Notes: a model not told the origin generated them from the sequence alone. A stretch of DNA of 52,024 nucleotides from Tepidimonas ignava (GCF_004342625.1 NZ_SMAH01000017.1:1-52024); one strand, 5' to 3'; positions 7,092-15,889 are shown, numbered from the stretch's first letter. Translations and numbers: made by a program.

Positions 7092-9349
7092 GGCCGGGCG
7101 CGCCGCACCAGCGCGGAGGTGTCCAGGATCAACGACACGCTGCCGTCGCCCAGGATGGTGGCGCCAGACACGTTGGGCACTTTGCGGTAGTTGGCCTCCA
7201 GGTTTTTGATCACCACCTGCTGCTGGCCCAGCAGTTCGTCCACCATCAGCGCCACCCGCGCACCGTCGGACTCGATGACCACCATGATGCTGTTGGCGCC
7301 CGCATCGCTGTCCTTGCGCGGCACCTGAAACAGCGCGTCCAGCGCCACCACCGGCATGTACTCGTCGCGCACCTTGACCAGTTGCGCGCTTTGCGCCACC
7401 GTGTTGATGCTGCTGGACTCGACCTGGAAGGACTCCACCACCGACGACAGCGGCAGGATGTACACCTCGTCGCCGACCCGCACCGTCATGCCGTCCATGA
7501 TGGCCAGCGTCAGCGGCAGGCGCACCTTGACACTCATGCCGTAGCCTTCGGCCGAATCGATCTCCACAGTGCCGCCCAGCGCGTGGATGTTCTTTTTGAC
7601 CACATCCATGCCAACACCGCGGCCCGACACGTCGGTGACCACTTCGGCGGTGGAAAAGCCCGGCGCAAAGATCAGCTGCCAGACCTCCTGGTCGCTCATG
7701 TCGTCGGAGCACGGGATGCCTTTTTCGCGCGCTTTGCGCAGCAGCTTGTCGCGCGACAGGCCGCGGCCATCGTCCCGCACCTCGATGAGGATGGAGCCGC
7801 CCTGGTGCGCCGCCGACAGCGTGATCGTGCCCACTTCGGGCTTGCCTTTGGCGATGCGCTCGGCCGGCAGCTCGATGCCGTGGTCGCAGCTGTTGCGCAC
7901 CAGGTGCGTCAGCGGGTCGGTGATCTTCTCGATCAGGCCCTTGTCCAGTTCGGTGGCTTCACCGTGGGTGACCAACTCGACCTTTTTGCCCAGCTTGGTG
8001 GCCAGGTCGCGCAGCATGCGCGGGAAACGGTTGAAGACGACCGACATCGGGATCATGCGGATCGACATCACCGATTCCTGCAAGTCGCGCGTGTTGCGCT
8101 CCAGGTCGGCCAGGCCCGCCAGCAGCTGCTGGTGGACGGTGGCATCAAGGTCGCGGCTGTACTGCGCCAGCATGGCCTGGGTGATGACCAGCTCGCCCAC
8201 CTGGTTGATCAGCTGATCGATTTTGCTGACCGACACGCGCAGCGTGGTCGTTTCCAGTTGCGCACTGGCGGCGTTGCGCGCCGCCTTGGCGGCGTCGCGT
8301 GCACGTGCGTCGGCCTGCGCCGCTGCCCCGCCCCCGGCGGCGTTGGCCTGCACGGCGGCGATCTCGGCGCGCAGCTGCGCCGCGTGGTCGTCCGGCGTCA
8401 CAGGGTTGCCCGGCGCCCCGGGGAACAGGCCGTAGCCGTGCACCTCGTCCGGGGCGGGCGCGGGCGCGCCGCTGGCGTCGGGGCGTGTGCCCGCCACAGG
8501 GCTGCCAGGCGCGCCTGCGAACAGGCCGTAGCCCTCTTCGATGACGTCGCGGCTGTGTTCCAGGCCGGCGTCCGCGCTGGCGGGCGCAGCGGGGGCCGCC
8601 GAGGGCGCGGAGGCGGGGGCGTCCAGTGGCTCCAGGCGGATGTGCTCGCGCGCGACGTGAAACGAAAACAGGTCCAGCAGCTCGTCGTCGCTGCTGGTGG
8701 TGTCGATCTCATAGATGCGCTGCGCGCCTTCGGTGCGCTCGGCCGTGATGGTCCCCAAGCCCGCAATGTCGCGGAACAGGTCCTTGATCGGGTCGGCCAG
8801 CTCCAGCCGGTCCAGCGGGCCGATGACAGCGCGCAGCCGCCGTGGTGCGCCAGGCGGGCTGGCCGCCGGCATGCCCCCCGCGCCAAGCGGGGCCGGGCTG
8901 GGCGCCGGTGGTGGGGGAGGGGGCGGTGGCACGGGGGCGGCCGCCTGGCCGCTGGCCAGCGCCCGGATGCGTGCCACGAGGCTGGCCGTCTCGGGCGCGT
9001 CGTTGGCCAGGCCTTGATGCCGGGCCAGCAGGCCCTTGAGCGCGTCGCTCGACTCGAGCAGCACGTCCACCATGGCCGCCGTGGGCGCCAGCTCGTGGCG
9101 GCGCAGTTTGTCCAGCAACGACTCCATCTGGTGGGTCAGTTCCGCCACGTCTTCAAAGCCGAATGTGGCCGCACCGCCTTTGATCGAATGCGCGCAGCGG
9201 AAGATGGCGTTGAGCGTCTCGTCGTCGACCGTGTCGAGGTCGAGGTTGAGCAGCAGCTGCTCCATCTGCTCGAGGTTTTCGCCTGCCTCCTCGAAAAAGA
9301 TCTGGTAGAACTGGGTCAGGTCGAAGCCGTCGGTCGCGGTGTCAGCCAT
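7088..9349 (-). CDS. cheA: Chemotaxis histidine kinase CheA
   Basis: 753 residues. Domains in order: P1 histidine phosphotransfer with His54 in CAHSIKGGAATFGF; a long low-complexity Pro/Ala region (about 135-175); a CheY/CheB-binding-like P2 segment (about 180-255, RLRAVIGPLDRLELADPIKDL to HVAREHIRLEPLD); a linker with two copies of the motif GYGLFxGAPGxPV (8495-8533 and 8399-8437); dimerisation P3 starting about TTLRVSVSKIDQLINQVGEL; HATPase P4 with LVRNSCDHGIELP, VRDDGRGLS and SGRGVGMDVVKKN; and the CheW-like P5. It phosphorylates CheY and CheB in the receptor array. No cheW gene lies in the window. Confidence 0.97.
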   Translation of the reverse strand: MADTATDGFDLTQFYQIFFEEAGENLEQMEQLLLNLDLDTVDDETLNAIFRCAHSIKGGAATFGFEDVAELTHQMESLLDKLRRHELAPTAAMVDVLLESSDALKGLLARHQGLANDAPETASLVARIRALASGQAAAPVPPPPPPPPAPSPAPLGAGGMPAASPPGAPRRLRAVIGPLDRLELADPIKDLFRDIAGLGTITAERTEGAQRIYEIDTTSSDDELLDLFSFHVAREHIRLEPLDAPASAPSAAPAAPASADAGLEHSRDVIEEGYGLFAGAPGSPVAGTRPDASGAPAPAPDEVHGYGLFPGAPGNPVTPDDHAAQLRAEIAAVQANAAGGGAAAQADARARDAAKAARNAASAQLETTTLRVSVSKIDQLINQVGELVITQAMLAQYSRDLDATVHQQLLAGLADLERNTRDLQESVMSIRMIPMSVVFNRFPRMLRDLATKLGKKVELVTHGEATELDKGLIEKITDPLTHLVRNSCDHGIELPAERIAKGKPEVGTITLSAAHQGGSILIEVRDDGRGLSRDKLLRKAREKGIPCSDDMSDQEVWQLIFAPGFSTAEVVTDVSGRGVGMDVVKKNIHALGGTVEIDSAEGYGMSVKVRLPLTLAIMDGMTVRVGDEVYILPLSSVVESFQVESSSINTVAQSAQLVKVRDEYMPVVALDALFQVPRKDSDAGANSIMVVIESDGARVALMVDELLGQQQVVIKNLEANYRKVPNVSGATILGDGSVSLILDTSALVRRARP

Positions 9350-9383
9350 GGTCTTGCAGCCCGGGCGTGAGGGGTTGTGGGGG

Positions 9384-9746
9384 TCAGCGGATCACCTTGC
9401 GGATGACTTCGATGAGCCGGTTGGGGTCAAACGGTTTGACCAGCCAGCCGGTCGCCCCCGCGGCACGGCCAGCCTGTTTCATTTGGTCGCTGGACTCGGT
9501 GGTCAGGATCAGGATCGGCGTGGTGGCGTAGGCGGGCTGCTCACGCAGCTTGCGCACCAGGCCAATGCCGTCCAGCCGCGGCATGTTTTGGTCGGTCAGC
9601 ACAAGGTCGAATTTTTGTTTTTGTGCTTTTTCGAAGGCGTCGACGCCGTCGACGGCCTCGACCACTTGAAAACCGGCGCCCACCAGGGTGAACGAGACCA
9701 TCTTGCGCATCGATGCGGAATCGTCAACGGCCAAAATCGTGTGCAT
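9384..9746 (-). CDS. cheY: Chemotaxis response regulator CheY
   Basis: 120 residues, a stand-alone receiver. Asp8/Asp9 bind magnesium, Asp52 in VLTDQNMPRLDG is the phosphoacceptor, the switch Thr is in LILTTESS, and the conserved lysine is in LVKPFDP. Phosphorylated CheY binds the FliM N-terminus, whose recognition sequence SQDEIDALL is encoded in this same window, and reverses or stops the motor. It sits 34 bp before cheA. Confidence 0.96.
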   Translation of the reverse strand: MHTILAVDDSASMRKMVSFTLVGAGFQVVEAVDGVDAFEKAQKQKFDLVLTDQNMPRLDGIGLVRKLREQPAYATTPILILTTESSDQMKQAGRAAGATGWLVKPFDPNRLIEVIRKVIR

Positions 9747-9776
9747 GGGGCTAACCTTGTGCGCTCAACGTAGGGT

Positions 9777-10295
9777 TCAAAACAGCTCGATGGAACCGGC
9801 GTCCATCTCGCTTTGGGTCACGGGGTTGGGGTTTTGCGGCAGGTGCGTCACCACCATGCCGACCTCGTCTTCTTCCGGTTCCATCACCTGCTCGGCCAGC
9901 ATGTAGGCGCAGCCGCGCAGCACCTTGCCCACGTGCACCAGCAGCTGGGTGGACATGTCGTGAAATTGCAACTCCAGCAGGGCCATCTGGACCGACTCGC
10001 GCAGCTCCGCCACGGTGCCCGGGGCGGCTTCAGGGGGCAGCGTCTCGGCTGCGGCCACCGCGCGGTTGAGGCGGTCGAGCAAATTGGCGGTGGCGTGGTC
10101 CAGCAGCCCTTCGAGGCGTTTGAGGTCGTTCATCGCCACCAGCAGCGAGTCCTGCAGATCCGCCACGGCGCTCAGGCGCACCGCCACGGTGGGCTCGTCC
10201 TCCTGCGGCTCGGGCGGACGCGGCTCGACCACCGTGACCTCTTCGCGCGGCCAGCGGCGTCGTTGCGGGGTCGGGGTGCCATCCGGGTCGGTCAT
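9777..10295 (-). CDS. CheZ-like chemotaxis protein, first gene of the che operon
   Basis: 172 residues from ATG 10295 (a GTG start further up, at 10337, is possible). Mostly helical. The central part, LQDSLLVAMNDLKRLEGLLDHATANLLD, and the later ALLELQFHDMSTQLLVHVGKVL resemble the long helices and the QFQD-type motif around the catalytic region of CheZ phosphatases, but the match is loose. The C-terminus GSIELF recalls the CheY-binding C-terminal tail of CheZ and the tail of CheD in this operon. Position immediately before cheY supports a CheY-directed role. I call it CheZ-like, not CheZ; it could be another helical chemotaxis protein. Confidence 0.55.
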   Translation of the reverse strand: MTDPDGTPTPQRRRWPREEVTVVEPRPPEPQEDEPTVAVRLSAVADLQDSLLVAMNDLKRLEGLLDHATANLLDRLNRAVAAAETLPPEAAPGTVAELRESVQMALLELQFHDMSTQLLVHVGKVLRGCAYMLAEQVMEPEEDEVGMVVTHLPQNPNPVTQSEMDAGSIELF

Positions 10296-10411
10296 GGTCG
10301 GTGGGGCCTGCGTGGCCCGTGCAACTGCGTAGTTCACAAATATACTGGCTTTGTGTGCCCGTGGGCACCGGCATCAACCCGTAAAGTCGCCGTTTCGTCA
10401 CCGCACCGACC

Positions 10412-11515
10412 ATGAACCCCCCGCCGCTGCACCTGCTGCACCTGGAAGACAACCCCGTGGACCATGGGTTGCTGGTGCGTGCGTTGCGCCGCGCCGAGCT
10501 GGATGCCGAGGTGACGTTGGTGGACACGCTGGCGGCGTTCCAGCAGGCGCTGGCCACGCCGGGGGTGGACGCGGTGCTGGCCGACTACCACCTGGCGGGG
10601 TTTTCGGGCATGGAGGCCTGGGCCTGGATGCAGCAGCAGGGCATCGAGTTGCCGTTCATCCTGGTCTCCGGCGCGATTGGCGAGGCCACCGTGGCCGACG
10701 CCATGGTGCGGGGCGTGAGCGACTACGTCGACAAGCAGCACCTGACCCGCCTGCCGCACGTGCTGCAGCGGGCGCTGGAGCTGCACGCCACGCGCCGCCG
10801 CCAGGCCGAGGCCGCGGCCGCGCTGGCCGAGTCGCGTCAGCGCCTGCTGGAGCTGACCGAACACCTGCAAACCAGCATCGACCGCGAGCGCGCCGACATC
10901 GCGCGCGAGATCCACGACGACATCGGCGGGGCGCTGGCGGCGGTGCGGCTGGACTTGGCGTGGTTGCAGCGTCGCCTGACCGACCCCGAAGCGCTGGCGC
11001 ACGTGCGCTCGGCGTTGACGATGGCCGAGCAGGCCCTGGGGGCCAGCCAGCGCATCATGCGCAACCTGCGCCCTGCGGTGCTGGATCAGGGTTTGATGGC
11101 CGCGCTGCAGTGGCTGACGCGCACGTTCGCCGAGCGCACGGGGTTGGACGTCACGCTGCACGGCAGACTGGCGCGCGCCGCGCTGCCACCGCGGGTCGAG
11201 ATGGCCGCGTACCGCACCGTGCAGGAAGCGCTGACCAACGTGCTCAAGCACGCCCAGGCGCGCCGCGTGCGCGTCGAGGTCAGCGACCTGGAGGATCACC
11301 TGACCATCGAAGTGGCCGACGACGGCCGCGGCGCGGCGCCCGAGGCGTTGCGCAAGGAGCGCTCGTTTGGCCTGCTGGGCCTGCGCGAGCGCGCGCAGGC
11401 GGTGGGCGGCTGGCTGGATGTCGTCACGGCACCGGGGGAAGGCATGACGCTGATCCTTTCGGTACCATTGAGCGAGGCGGCGCGCCGTGCCGCCGAGGAG
11501 GATGCAAGCCTATGA
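10412..11515 (+). CDS. Receiver-histidine kinase of the NarX/DesK (HisKA_3) class
   Basis: 367 residues, soluble. An N-terminal receiver domain (1-125) carries LEDN and Asp58 in LADYHLAGFSG and a lysine in YVDKQHL. A short coiled coil (about 135-160) leads into a HisKA_3 dimerisation domain with phospho-acceptor His168 in REIHDDIGGAL, then HATPase with EALTNVLKHAQA and VADDGRGA and LLGLRERAQAVGG. It has no membrane or sensor domain, so input probably comes by phosphorylation of its receiver by another kinase. Its stop overlaps the start of the LuxR regulator gene, its likely partner. It is divergent from the che operon. Confidence 0.9.
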   Translation: MNPPPLHLLHLEDNPVDHGLLVRALRRAELDAEVTLVDTLAAFQQALATPGVDAVLADYHLAGFSGMEAWAWMQQQGIELPFILVSGAIGEATVADAMVRGVSDYVDKQHLTRLPHVLQRALELHATRRRQAEAAAALAESRQRLLELTEHLQTSIDRERADIAREIHDDIGGALAAVRLDLAWLQRRLTDPEALAHVRSALTMAEQALGASQRIMRNLRPAVLDQGLMAALQWLTRTFAERTGLDVTLHGRLARAALPPRVEMAAYRTVQEALTNVLKHAQARRVRVEVSDLEDHLTIEVADDGRGAAPEALRKERSFGLLGLRERAQAVGGWLDVVTAPGEGMTLILSVPLSEAARRAAEEDASL

Positions 11516-12141
11516 TCCGTGTGATGTTGTGCGACGACCACGCGGTCGTGCGCCGGGGCATCCGCGACACCCTGCAAGAGGCCACCGACATCCGCGTGGT
11601 GGCCGAAGCGGGCAGCTACCCCGAGCTGCGCGAGGCGTTGCGCCGCGAAACCCCGGACGTGCTGTTGCTCGATGTGGACCTGCCCGGGCGCAGTGGGCTG
11701 GAAATCCTGGCCGTGCTGCACGAGGAGGCCAGCCCCGTGCGCACCATCATGGTCAGCATGTACCCGGAGGACCAGTACGCGATCCGTTGCCTCAAGGCCG
11801 GTGCGATGGGTTACCTGAACAAAGGGGGCGACCCGCAGGCGCTCGTGGCCGCCGTGCGTGCCGTGGCGCAGGGGCGCAAATACATCACGCCCGAAATCGC
11901 GGAGCTGCTGGCCAACCACCTGCAGGCGCCCGAGGGGGGCGAGCTGCACGACGCGCTGTCGGAGCGCGAGCTGCAAACGCTCAAGATGATTGCGTCGGGC
12001 AAAAAGCTGTCGCAGATCGCCGAGGCGCTGATGATCAGCCCCAAAACCGTGAGCGTGTACCGCGCGCGTGTGCTCGAAAAACTCGGCCTGAGCAACAACG
12101 CCGAGTTGACCGTCTACGCCATCCGCAACAAGCTGGTGTGA
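11512..12141 (+). CDS. LuxR/NarL-family response regulator
   Basis: 209 residues. Receiver (1-120) with Asp8/Asp9, phosphoacceptor Asp54 in LLLDVDLPGRSG and lysine in LNKGG; C-terminal helix-turn-helix (about 145-205) with LSERELQTLKMIASGKKLSQIAEAL (read in two helices) and the recognition helix ISPKTVSVYRARVLEKL. It is translated through an ATGA overlap with the upstream kinase. Target genes are unknown; the neighbours are motility genes, so a role in motility or biofilm control is possible. Confidence 0.92.
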   Translation: MIRVMLCDDHAVVRRGIRDTLQEATDIRVVAEAGSYPELREALRRETPDVLLLDVDLPGRSGLEILAVLHEEASPVRTIMVSMYPEDQYAIRCLKAGAMGYLNKGGDPQALVAAVRAVAQGRKYITPEIAELLANHLQAPEGGELHDALSERELQTLKMIASGKKLSQIAEALMISPKTVSVYRARVLEKLGLSNNAELTVYAIRNKLV

Positions 12142-12147
12142 CACCAG
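12133..12147. terminator. Short hairpin spanning the regulator stop codon
   Basis: CTGGTG and CACCAG flank the TGA stop codon and form a tight 6-bp stem. It is located where the plus-strand regulator and the minus-strand fliR converge. There is no T-run, so a terminator role is only a suggestion. Confidence 0.25.
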
Positions 12148-12173
12148 GGCCGCGCCAGGTGCGGGGTGGCGTT

Positions 12174-12947
12174 TCAGCCCACTCCGTACAGCGCCGCCAG
12201 GCGCTGCAGCAGCTGGCGCGCCGGCTCGGCCAGCAGCGGCAGCGCCGCGGCCACCCCCACCAGCCCCACCGCCAGCGTCAGCGGAAAGCCGATGGCAAAC
12301 ACGTTCATCTGCGGCGCGATGCGCGAAATGATGCCCAGCACCACGTTGACGAACAGCAGCAGCACCACCAGCGGCAGCGCGATCCACAGCCCGTAGCCGA
12401 AAATCAGCCCGCCCAGCTCGTGCAGCGGCATGCGTTGCAGCGCCGCCGTGGTGCCATCCCCCACCGGCAGGGCCACGAAGCTGGCCGCCACCGCTTCAAT
12501 CAACATCAGGTGGCCGTTGAGCACGATGAACAGCAACACCATGGCGTTGCCGTAAAAGCGCCCCACGGTGCTGGATTGGCCCCCAGTGGCGGGATCAAAA
12601 AAACCTGCGAAGTTCAGCCCCATTTGCAGCCCGACGATTTCGCCCGCCATCTCGACCGCGGCCATCACGATGCGGGCCGCCAGCCCAATGGCCACCCCAA
12701 TGGCCAGTTGCTGCACCACCGCGGCCAGCGCCGTCAGGCTGCTGAGCGCCGGCAGCGGCGTGGGGGGCAGCGCCGGCTGCAGGCACACCGCCAGCACCAA
12801 CGCCAGACCGATGCGCGTGCGCAGCGGCACCGAGCGCGCCGAAAACAACGGGGCTGTGCTCAGCACCGCCAGGATGCGCAGAAACGGCCACCACACGGGG
12901 GCCAGCCACCCCATCAGCTGCGCTTCGGTGAAGGTCAGGCTCGGCAT
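12174..12947 (-). CDS. fliR: Flagellar type III export gate protein FliR
   Basis: 257 residues, with about six hydrophobic segments and the family landmarks PLFSARSVPLRTRIGLAL near the N-terminus, GLQMGLNFAGFFDP in the middle, and RIAPQMNVFAIGFPL toward the C-terminus. FliR caps the FliP-FliQ assembly that forms the export channel in the cytoplasmic membrane. It is the last gene of the leftward flagellar run and lies 35 bp after fliQ; its end is convergent with the two-component pair. Confidence 0.96.
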   Translation of the reverse strand: MPSLTFTEAQLMGWLAPVWWPFLRILAVLSTAPLFSARSVPLRTRIGLALVLAVCLQPALPPTPLPALSSLTALAAVVQQLAIGVAIGLAARIVMAAVEMAGEIVGLQMGLNFAGFFDPATGGQSSTVGRFYGNAMVLLFIVLNGHLMLIEAVAASFVALPVGDGTTAALQRMPLHELGGLIFGYGLWIALPLVVLLLFVNVVLGIISRIAPQMNVFAIGFPLTLAVGLVGVAAALPLLAEPARQLLQRLAALYGVG

Positions 12948-12982
12948 GGCGGGGCGTGGGGCGCAGCCCGAACCGCGTCGCG

Positions 12983-13252
12983 CTACACCGCGTAGCTGGG
13001 CAGCGCCAGCAGCACACGGCGGAGGTATTCCACCAGCGTGGTCAGCATCCAGGGGCCGACAACGACGAGCACCGCCACCGCCGCCAGCAGCTTGGGCACG
13101 AACGACAGCGTGGCCTCGTTGATTTGTGTCAACGCCTGAAACAGGCTCACGACCAGCCCAACCACCAGCACCGCGCCCAGCACCGGGGCGGCCACCGCCA
13201 GCAGCGTGAACATGGCCTGCTGGCCCAGGGTCAAAACGGCTTGAGGGTCCAT
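12983..13252 (-). CDS. fliQ: Flagellar type III export gate protein FliQ
   Basis: 89 residues, the usual FliQ length, with two membrane helices (about 15-40 and 52-75) and the characteristic LVVSLFQALTQINEATLSFVPK between them. FliQ wraps around FliP in the export gate. It is 16 bp after fliP and in the same transcript. Confidence 0.96.
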   Translation of the reverse strand: MDPQAVLTLGQQAMFTLLAVAAPVLGAVLVVGLVVSLFQALTQINEATLSFVPKLLAAVAVLVVVGPWMLTTLVEYLRRVLLALPSYAV

Positions 13253-13268
13253 CGGGGGCTTGAGCGCA

Positions 13269-14036
13269 TCAAGAGGGTGGGGCGAACGACGCCGCCAGCG
13301 AGCCGATCAGCAAGTTCCAGCCGTCGGCCAGCACGAACAGCATCAGCTTGAAGGGCAGCGCCACCAACACCGGCGACAGCATCATCATCCCCAGCGACAT
13401 CAGCACGCTGGCCACGATCATGTCGATGACCAGAAACGGGATGAACACCATGAAGCCGATTTGGAACGCGGTTTTGAGCTCGCTGATGACAAACGCGGGC
13501 ACCAGCACGCGCAGTGGCGCTTCGTCCACCGTGGTGGTGGGTGGCAGCTTGGCCAGGTTGACGAAGAGCTGGAAGTCGGCCTGGCGCGTTTGCGCTTTCA
13601 TGAACGAGCGCATCGGCGCCTCGGCCGCGGCCACGGCTTGCTCGAAACTGGCCCGCCCCTCGCTGTAGGGCAGGTAGGCTTCCTGGTACACCCGGTCCAG
13701 CGTCGGGCCCATGATGAACAGCGTCAGAAACAGCGACAAGCCGATGATGACCTGGTTGGGCGGCGAGGCTTGCGTGCCCAGCGCCTGGCGCAGCAACGAC
13801 AGCACGATGACCACGCGCGTAAACGCGGTCATCATCAGCAGCACCGCAGGCAGAAACGACAGCGCGGTGAAAAACAGCAGCGTCTGGATCGGCACCGAGT
13901 AGCTGGTGCCCTGCGGCCCCTGGGCCACGACCAGCGGCAGTTGCCCTGGAGGGGTGGTCGTCTGCGCCCACGCGGCGCTGGCCGCGCCGACCAGCACCAG
14001 CCCCGCCAGCAGGTGTCCCGCCGCGCTGCGCCTCAT
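13269..14036 (-). CDS. fliP: Flagellar type III export gate protein FliP
   Basis: 255 residues from ATG 14036; the frame is open further but the ATGA overlap with fliO and the signal peptide at this start (hydrophobic LLAGLVLVGAASAAWAQ) decide it. Family motifs seen: LLFFTALSFLPAVLLMMTAFTR (in two parts), ALGTQASPPNQVIIGLSLFL, FMKAQTRQADFQLF and the C-terminal PFKLMLFVLADGW. FliP forms the core of the export channel. Its leader peptide is typical of the family. Confidence 0.97.
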   Translation of the reverse strand: MRRSAAGHLLAGLVLVGAASAAWAQTTTPPGQLPLVVAQGPQGTSYSVPIQTLLFFTALSFLPAVLLMMTAFTRVVIVLSLLRQALGTQASPPNQVIIGLSLFLTLFIMGPTLDRVYQEAYLPYSEGRASFEQAVAAAEAPMRSFMKAQTRQADFQLFVNLAKLPPTTTVDEAPLRVLVPAFVISELKTAFQIGFMVFIPFLVIDMIVASVLMSLGMMMLSPVLVALPFKLMLFVLADGWNLLIGSLAASFAPPS

Positions 14037-14377
14037 GCGGCGGGCTCCCGTCGCGCGTCGTCGGCAGCCAGCGTGCGCGCCACGTCGGCGTAGCGCGGGG
14101 TGGGCGCGCGCGCGCCCAGCGGCTGCACGTGCAGCGTGCGCACGTGTTGCGGCGTCACGCCCAGGGTCAGTTGCACCGGGGCGCCCGGCCCCTGCAGCTC
14201 CACCACCACCACACGCTGCTGCGGTCCCACCATCAATTGGGCCACCACACGCAGCGCCGCGCCACCGTCGCCCATGGCTTGCTGGCGGCGGCGCAGCCAC
14301 TGCACACCCCACGCCAGCAACGCCAGCAGGGCCAACAGGCCCAGCGCAGGCAGCCACGCGGTCCAGGCGCTGTTCAT
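14033..14377 (-). CDS. fliO: Flagellar biosynthesis protein FliO
   Basis: 114 residues: one N-terminal membrane helix (LPALGLLALLALLAWGVQWL), a basic stop-transfer RRRQQ, then a short cytoplasmic domain with QRVVVVELQG, consistent with FliO, which helps FliP assemble. Sequence conservation in this family is poor, so the name rests on length, topology and position between fliN and fliP, with an ATGA overlap to fliP. Confidence 0.88.
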   Translation of the reverse strand: MNSAWTAWLPALGLLALLALLAWGVQWLRRRQQAMGDGGAALRVVAQLMVGPQQRVVVVELQGPGAPVQLTLGVTPQHVRTLHVQPLGARAPTPRYADVARTLAADDARREPAA

Positions 14378-14397
14378 GCTCGGCTCGCTCGCGGGGT

Positions 14398-14841
14398 TCA
14401 GTGCTTGCTCAGGCGCCGCAGGCGCTCCGAGGGCGTGACGATGTCGGTCAGGCGTATGCCGAACTTTTCGTTGACCACCACCACCTCGCCTTGGGCGATC
14501 AGGTAGCCGTTGACCAGCACGTCCATCGGCTCGCCCGCCAGCGCGTCGAGCTCGACGATGGAGCCCTGGGCCAGTTGCAGGATGTATTTGATCGGCACTT
14601 TGGTGCGGCCCAGCTCGACCGACAAGGTGACCGGGATGTCCAGCACCATGCTGATGTCGTTGTTGGCCGCAGGCGCGGGTGGGGCGCCGTCGAACGCGGG
14701 CGCACCGGCGAAGGGGTCATCGGCGCGGCCCGCCGAGGCGGTGCTGCTGGACTGCTCCTGCAGCGCTTGCGCCCATTCGTCGGCCAGCGCCTGCTCGTCC
14801 ACCGGGGCGCTGGGCGGGTTGTCTTGCTGGTCGGTCGTCAT
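14398..14841 (-). CDS. fliN: Flagellar motor switch protein FliN
   Basis: 147 residues from ATG 14841, which overlaps the fliM stop. The first 65 residues are acidic and disordered; the C-terminal SpoA domain is unmistakable (ISMVLDIPVTLSVELGRTK, GSIVELDALAGEPMDVLVNG, LIAQGEVVVVNEKFGIRLTDI). FliN forms the lower part of the C-ring, binds CheY and docks the FliH/FliI export ATPase complex. Confidence 0.97.
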   Translation of the reverse strand: MTTDQQDNPPSAPVDEQALADEWAQALQEQSSSTASAGRADDPFAGAPAFDGAPPAPAANNDISMVLDIPVTLSVELGRTKVPIKYILQLAQGSIVELDALAGEPMDVLVNGYLIAQGEVVVVNEKFGIRLTDIVTPSERLRRLSKH

Positions 14842-15845
14842 AGGTCGGTCCTTCCGTGCGCGTGCCACGTGGCGTCGGAGCTGCGCAAGGTGCGCACCAC
14901 CTTGAGCGCGTATTTGCCGTTGTGGGTGCCGTATTCACACTCCAGCACCGGCACGCCGTCCACCTTGGCCTGGATGATGCGCTGGCGCTCCAGTTCGATG
15001 AAGTCGCCCGGCTTCATCGCCAGCAACTGCTCGACGGTGGCGTCGGCGGTGGCCAGTTCGGCCACCAGTTCGACCTCGGCGGCCTGGATTTCCTGGCTCA
15101 GCAGCTTGACCCAGCGGCGGTCCACCTCCATCGAGTCGCCCTGCGTGTTGGAGTACAACAGGTCGCGAATCGGCTCCAGCGTGGAATACGGGATGCAAAT
15201 GTGCAGTGCGCCGCTGATGTCGCCGATTTCCAGCGTGAAGCTGGTGCTGACGACGATTTCACTGGGTGTGGCGATGTTGGCGAATTGCGGCTGCATTTCG
15301 GAGCGCTGGTACACGAGCTCCAGCGGGTAAACGCCTTTCCACGCCTTTTTGTACTCTTCGGCCACCACGTCGACCATGCGGTTGATGACGCGTTGCTCGG
15401 TCGGTGAGAAGTCGCGCCCCTCGATGCGGGTGTGGAATTTGCCGGTGCCGCCAAAGAGGCTGTCGATGACGCCAAACAGCAGCGTGGGCTCGCACACCAC
15501 CAACCCGCTGCCGCGCAACGGCCGCACCGCCATGATGTTGAAGTTGGTCGGCACGACCAGGTCACGCAGGAACATGCTGTACTTTTGCACCTGCACGGGG
15601 CCCACCGAGATTTCGGGGCTGCGGCGGATGAAGTTGAACAGCCCGACGCGCAGGTTGCGGGCGAAGCGCTCGTTGATGACCTCCATCGTGGGCATGCGCC
15701 CACGCACGATGCGCTCCTGCCGCGACAGGTCGTACGTTTGGATGCCGCCGGTCTGGACCTCTTCCTTGGCCAGTTTTTGGCTTTCGCCGGTGACGCCCTC
15801 GAGCAGGGCGTCGATCTCGTCCTGGGAGAGAAACGCGTCGCTCAT
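14838..15845 (-). CDS. fliM: Flagellar motor switch protein FliM
   Basis: 335 residues. The N-terminal FLSQDEIDALLEG is the CheY-binding peptide. The middle domain includes SRQERIVRGRMPTMEVINERF and the GGTGKFHTRIEGRDFSPTEQR region, and a C-terminal SpoA-like domain ends at about residue 320. FliM links FliG to FliN and receives phospho-CheY, coupling the che operon of this window to the motor. Length is normal. Confidence 0.98.
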   Translation of the reverse strand: MSDAFLSQDEIDALLEGVTGESQKLAKEEVQTGGIQTYDLSRQERIVRGRMPTMEVINERFARNLRVGLFNFIRRSPEISVGPVQVQKYSMFLRDLVVPTNFNIMAVRPLRGSGLVVCEPTLLFGVIDSLFGGTGKFHTRIEGRDFSPTEQRVINRMVDVVAEEYKKAWKGVYPLELVYQRSEMQPQFANIATPSEIVVSTSFTLEIGDISGALHICIPYSTLEPIRDLLYSNTQGDSMEVDRRWVKLLSQEIQAAEVELVAELATADATVEQLLAMKPGDFIELERQRIIQAKVDGVPVLECEYGTHNGKYALKVVRTLRSSDATWHAHGRTDL

Positions 15846-15889
15846 GGTGTCACGTCCGTCGGTTGAGGTTCAGCAGGGTGCGCGGCGCA

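Noticed and set aside
7382-9370. 662-residue open frame on the plus strand
   Set aside because: Antisense shadow of cheA, with Gln/His/Arg-rich translation lacking any domain.
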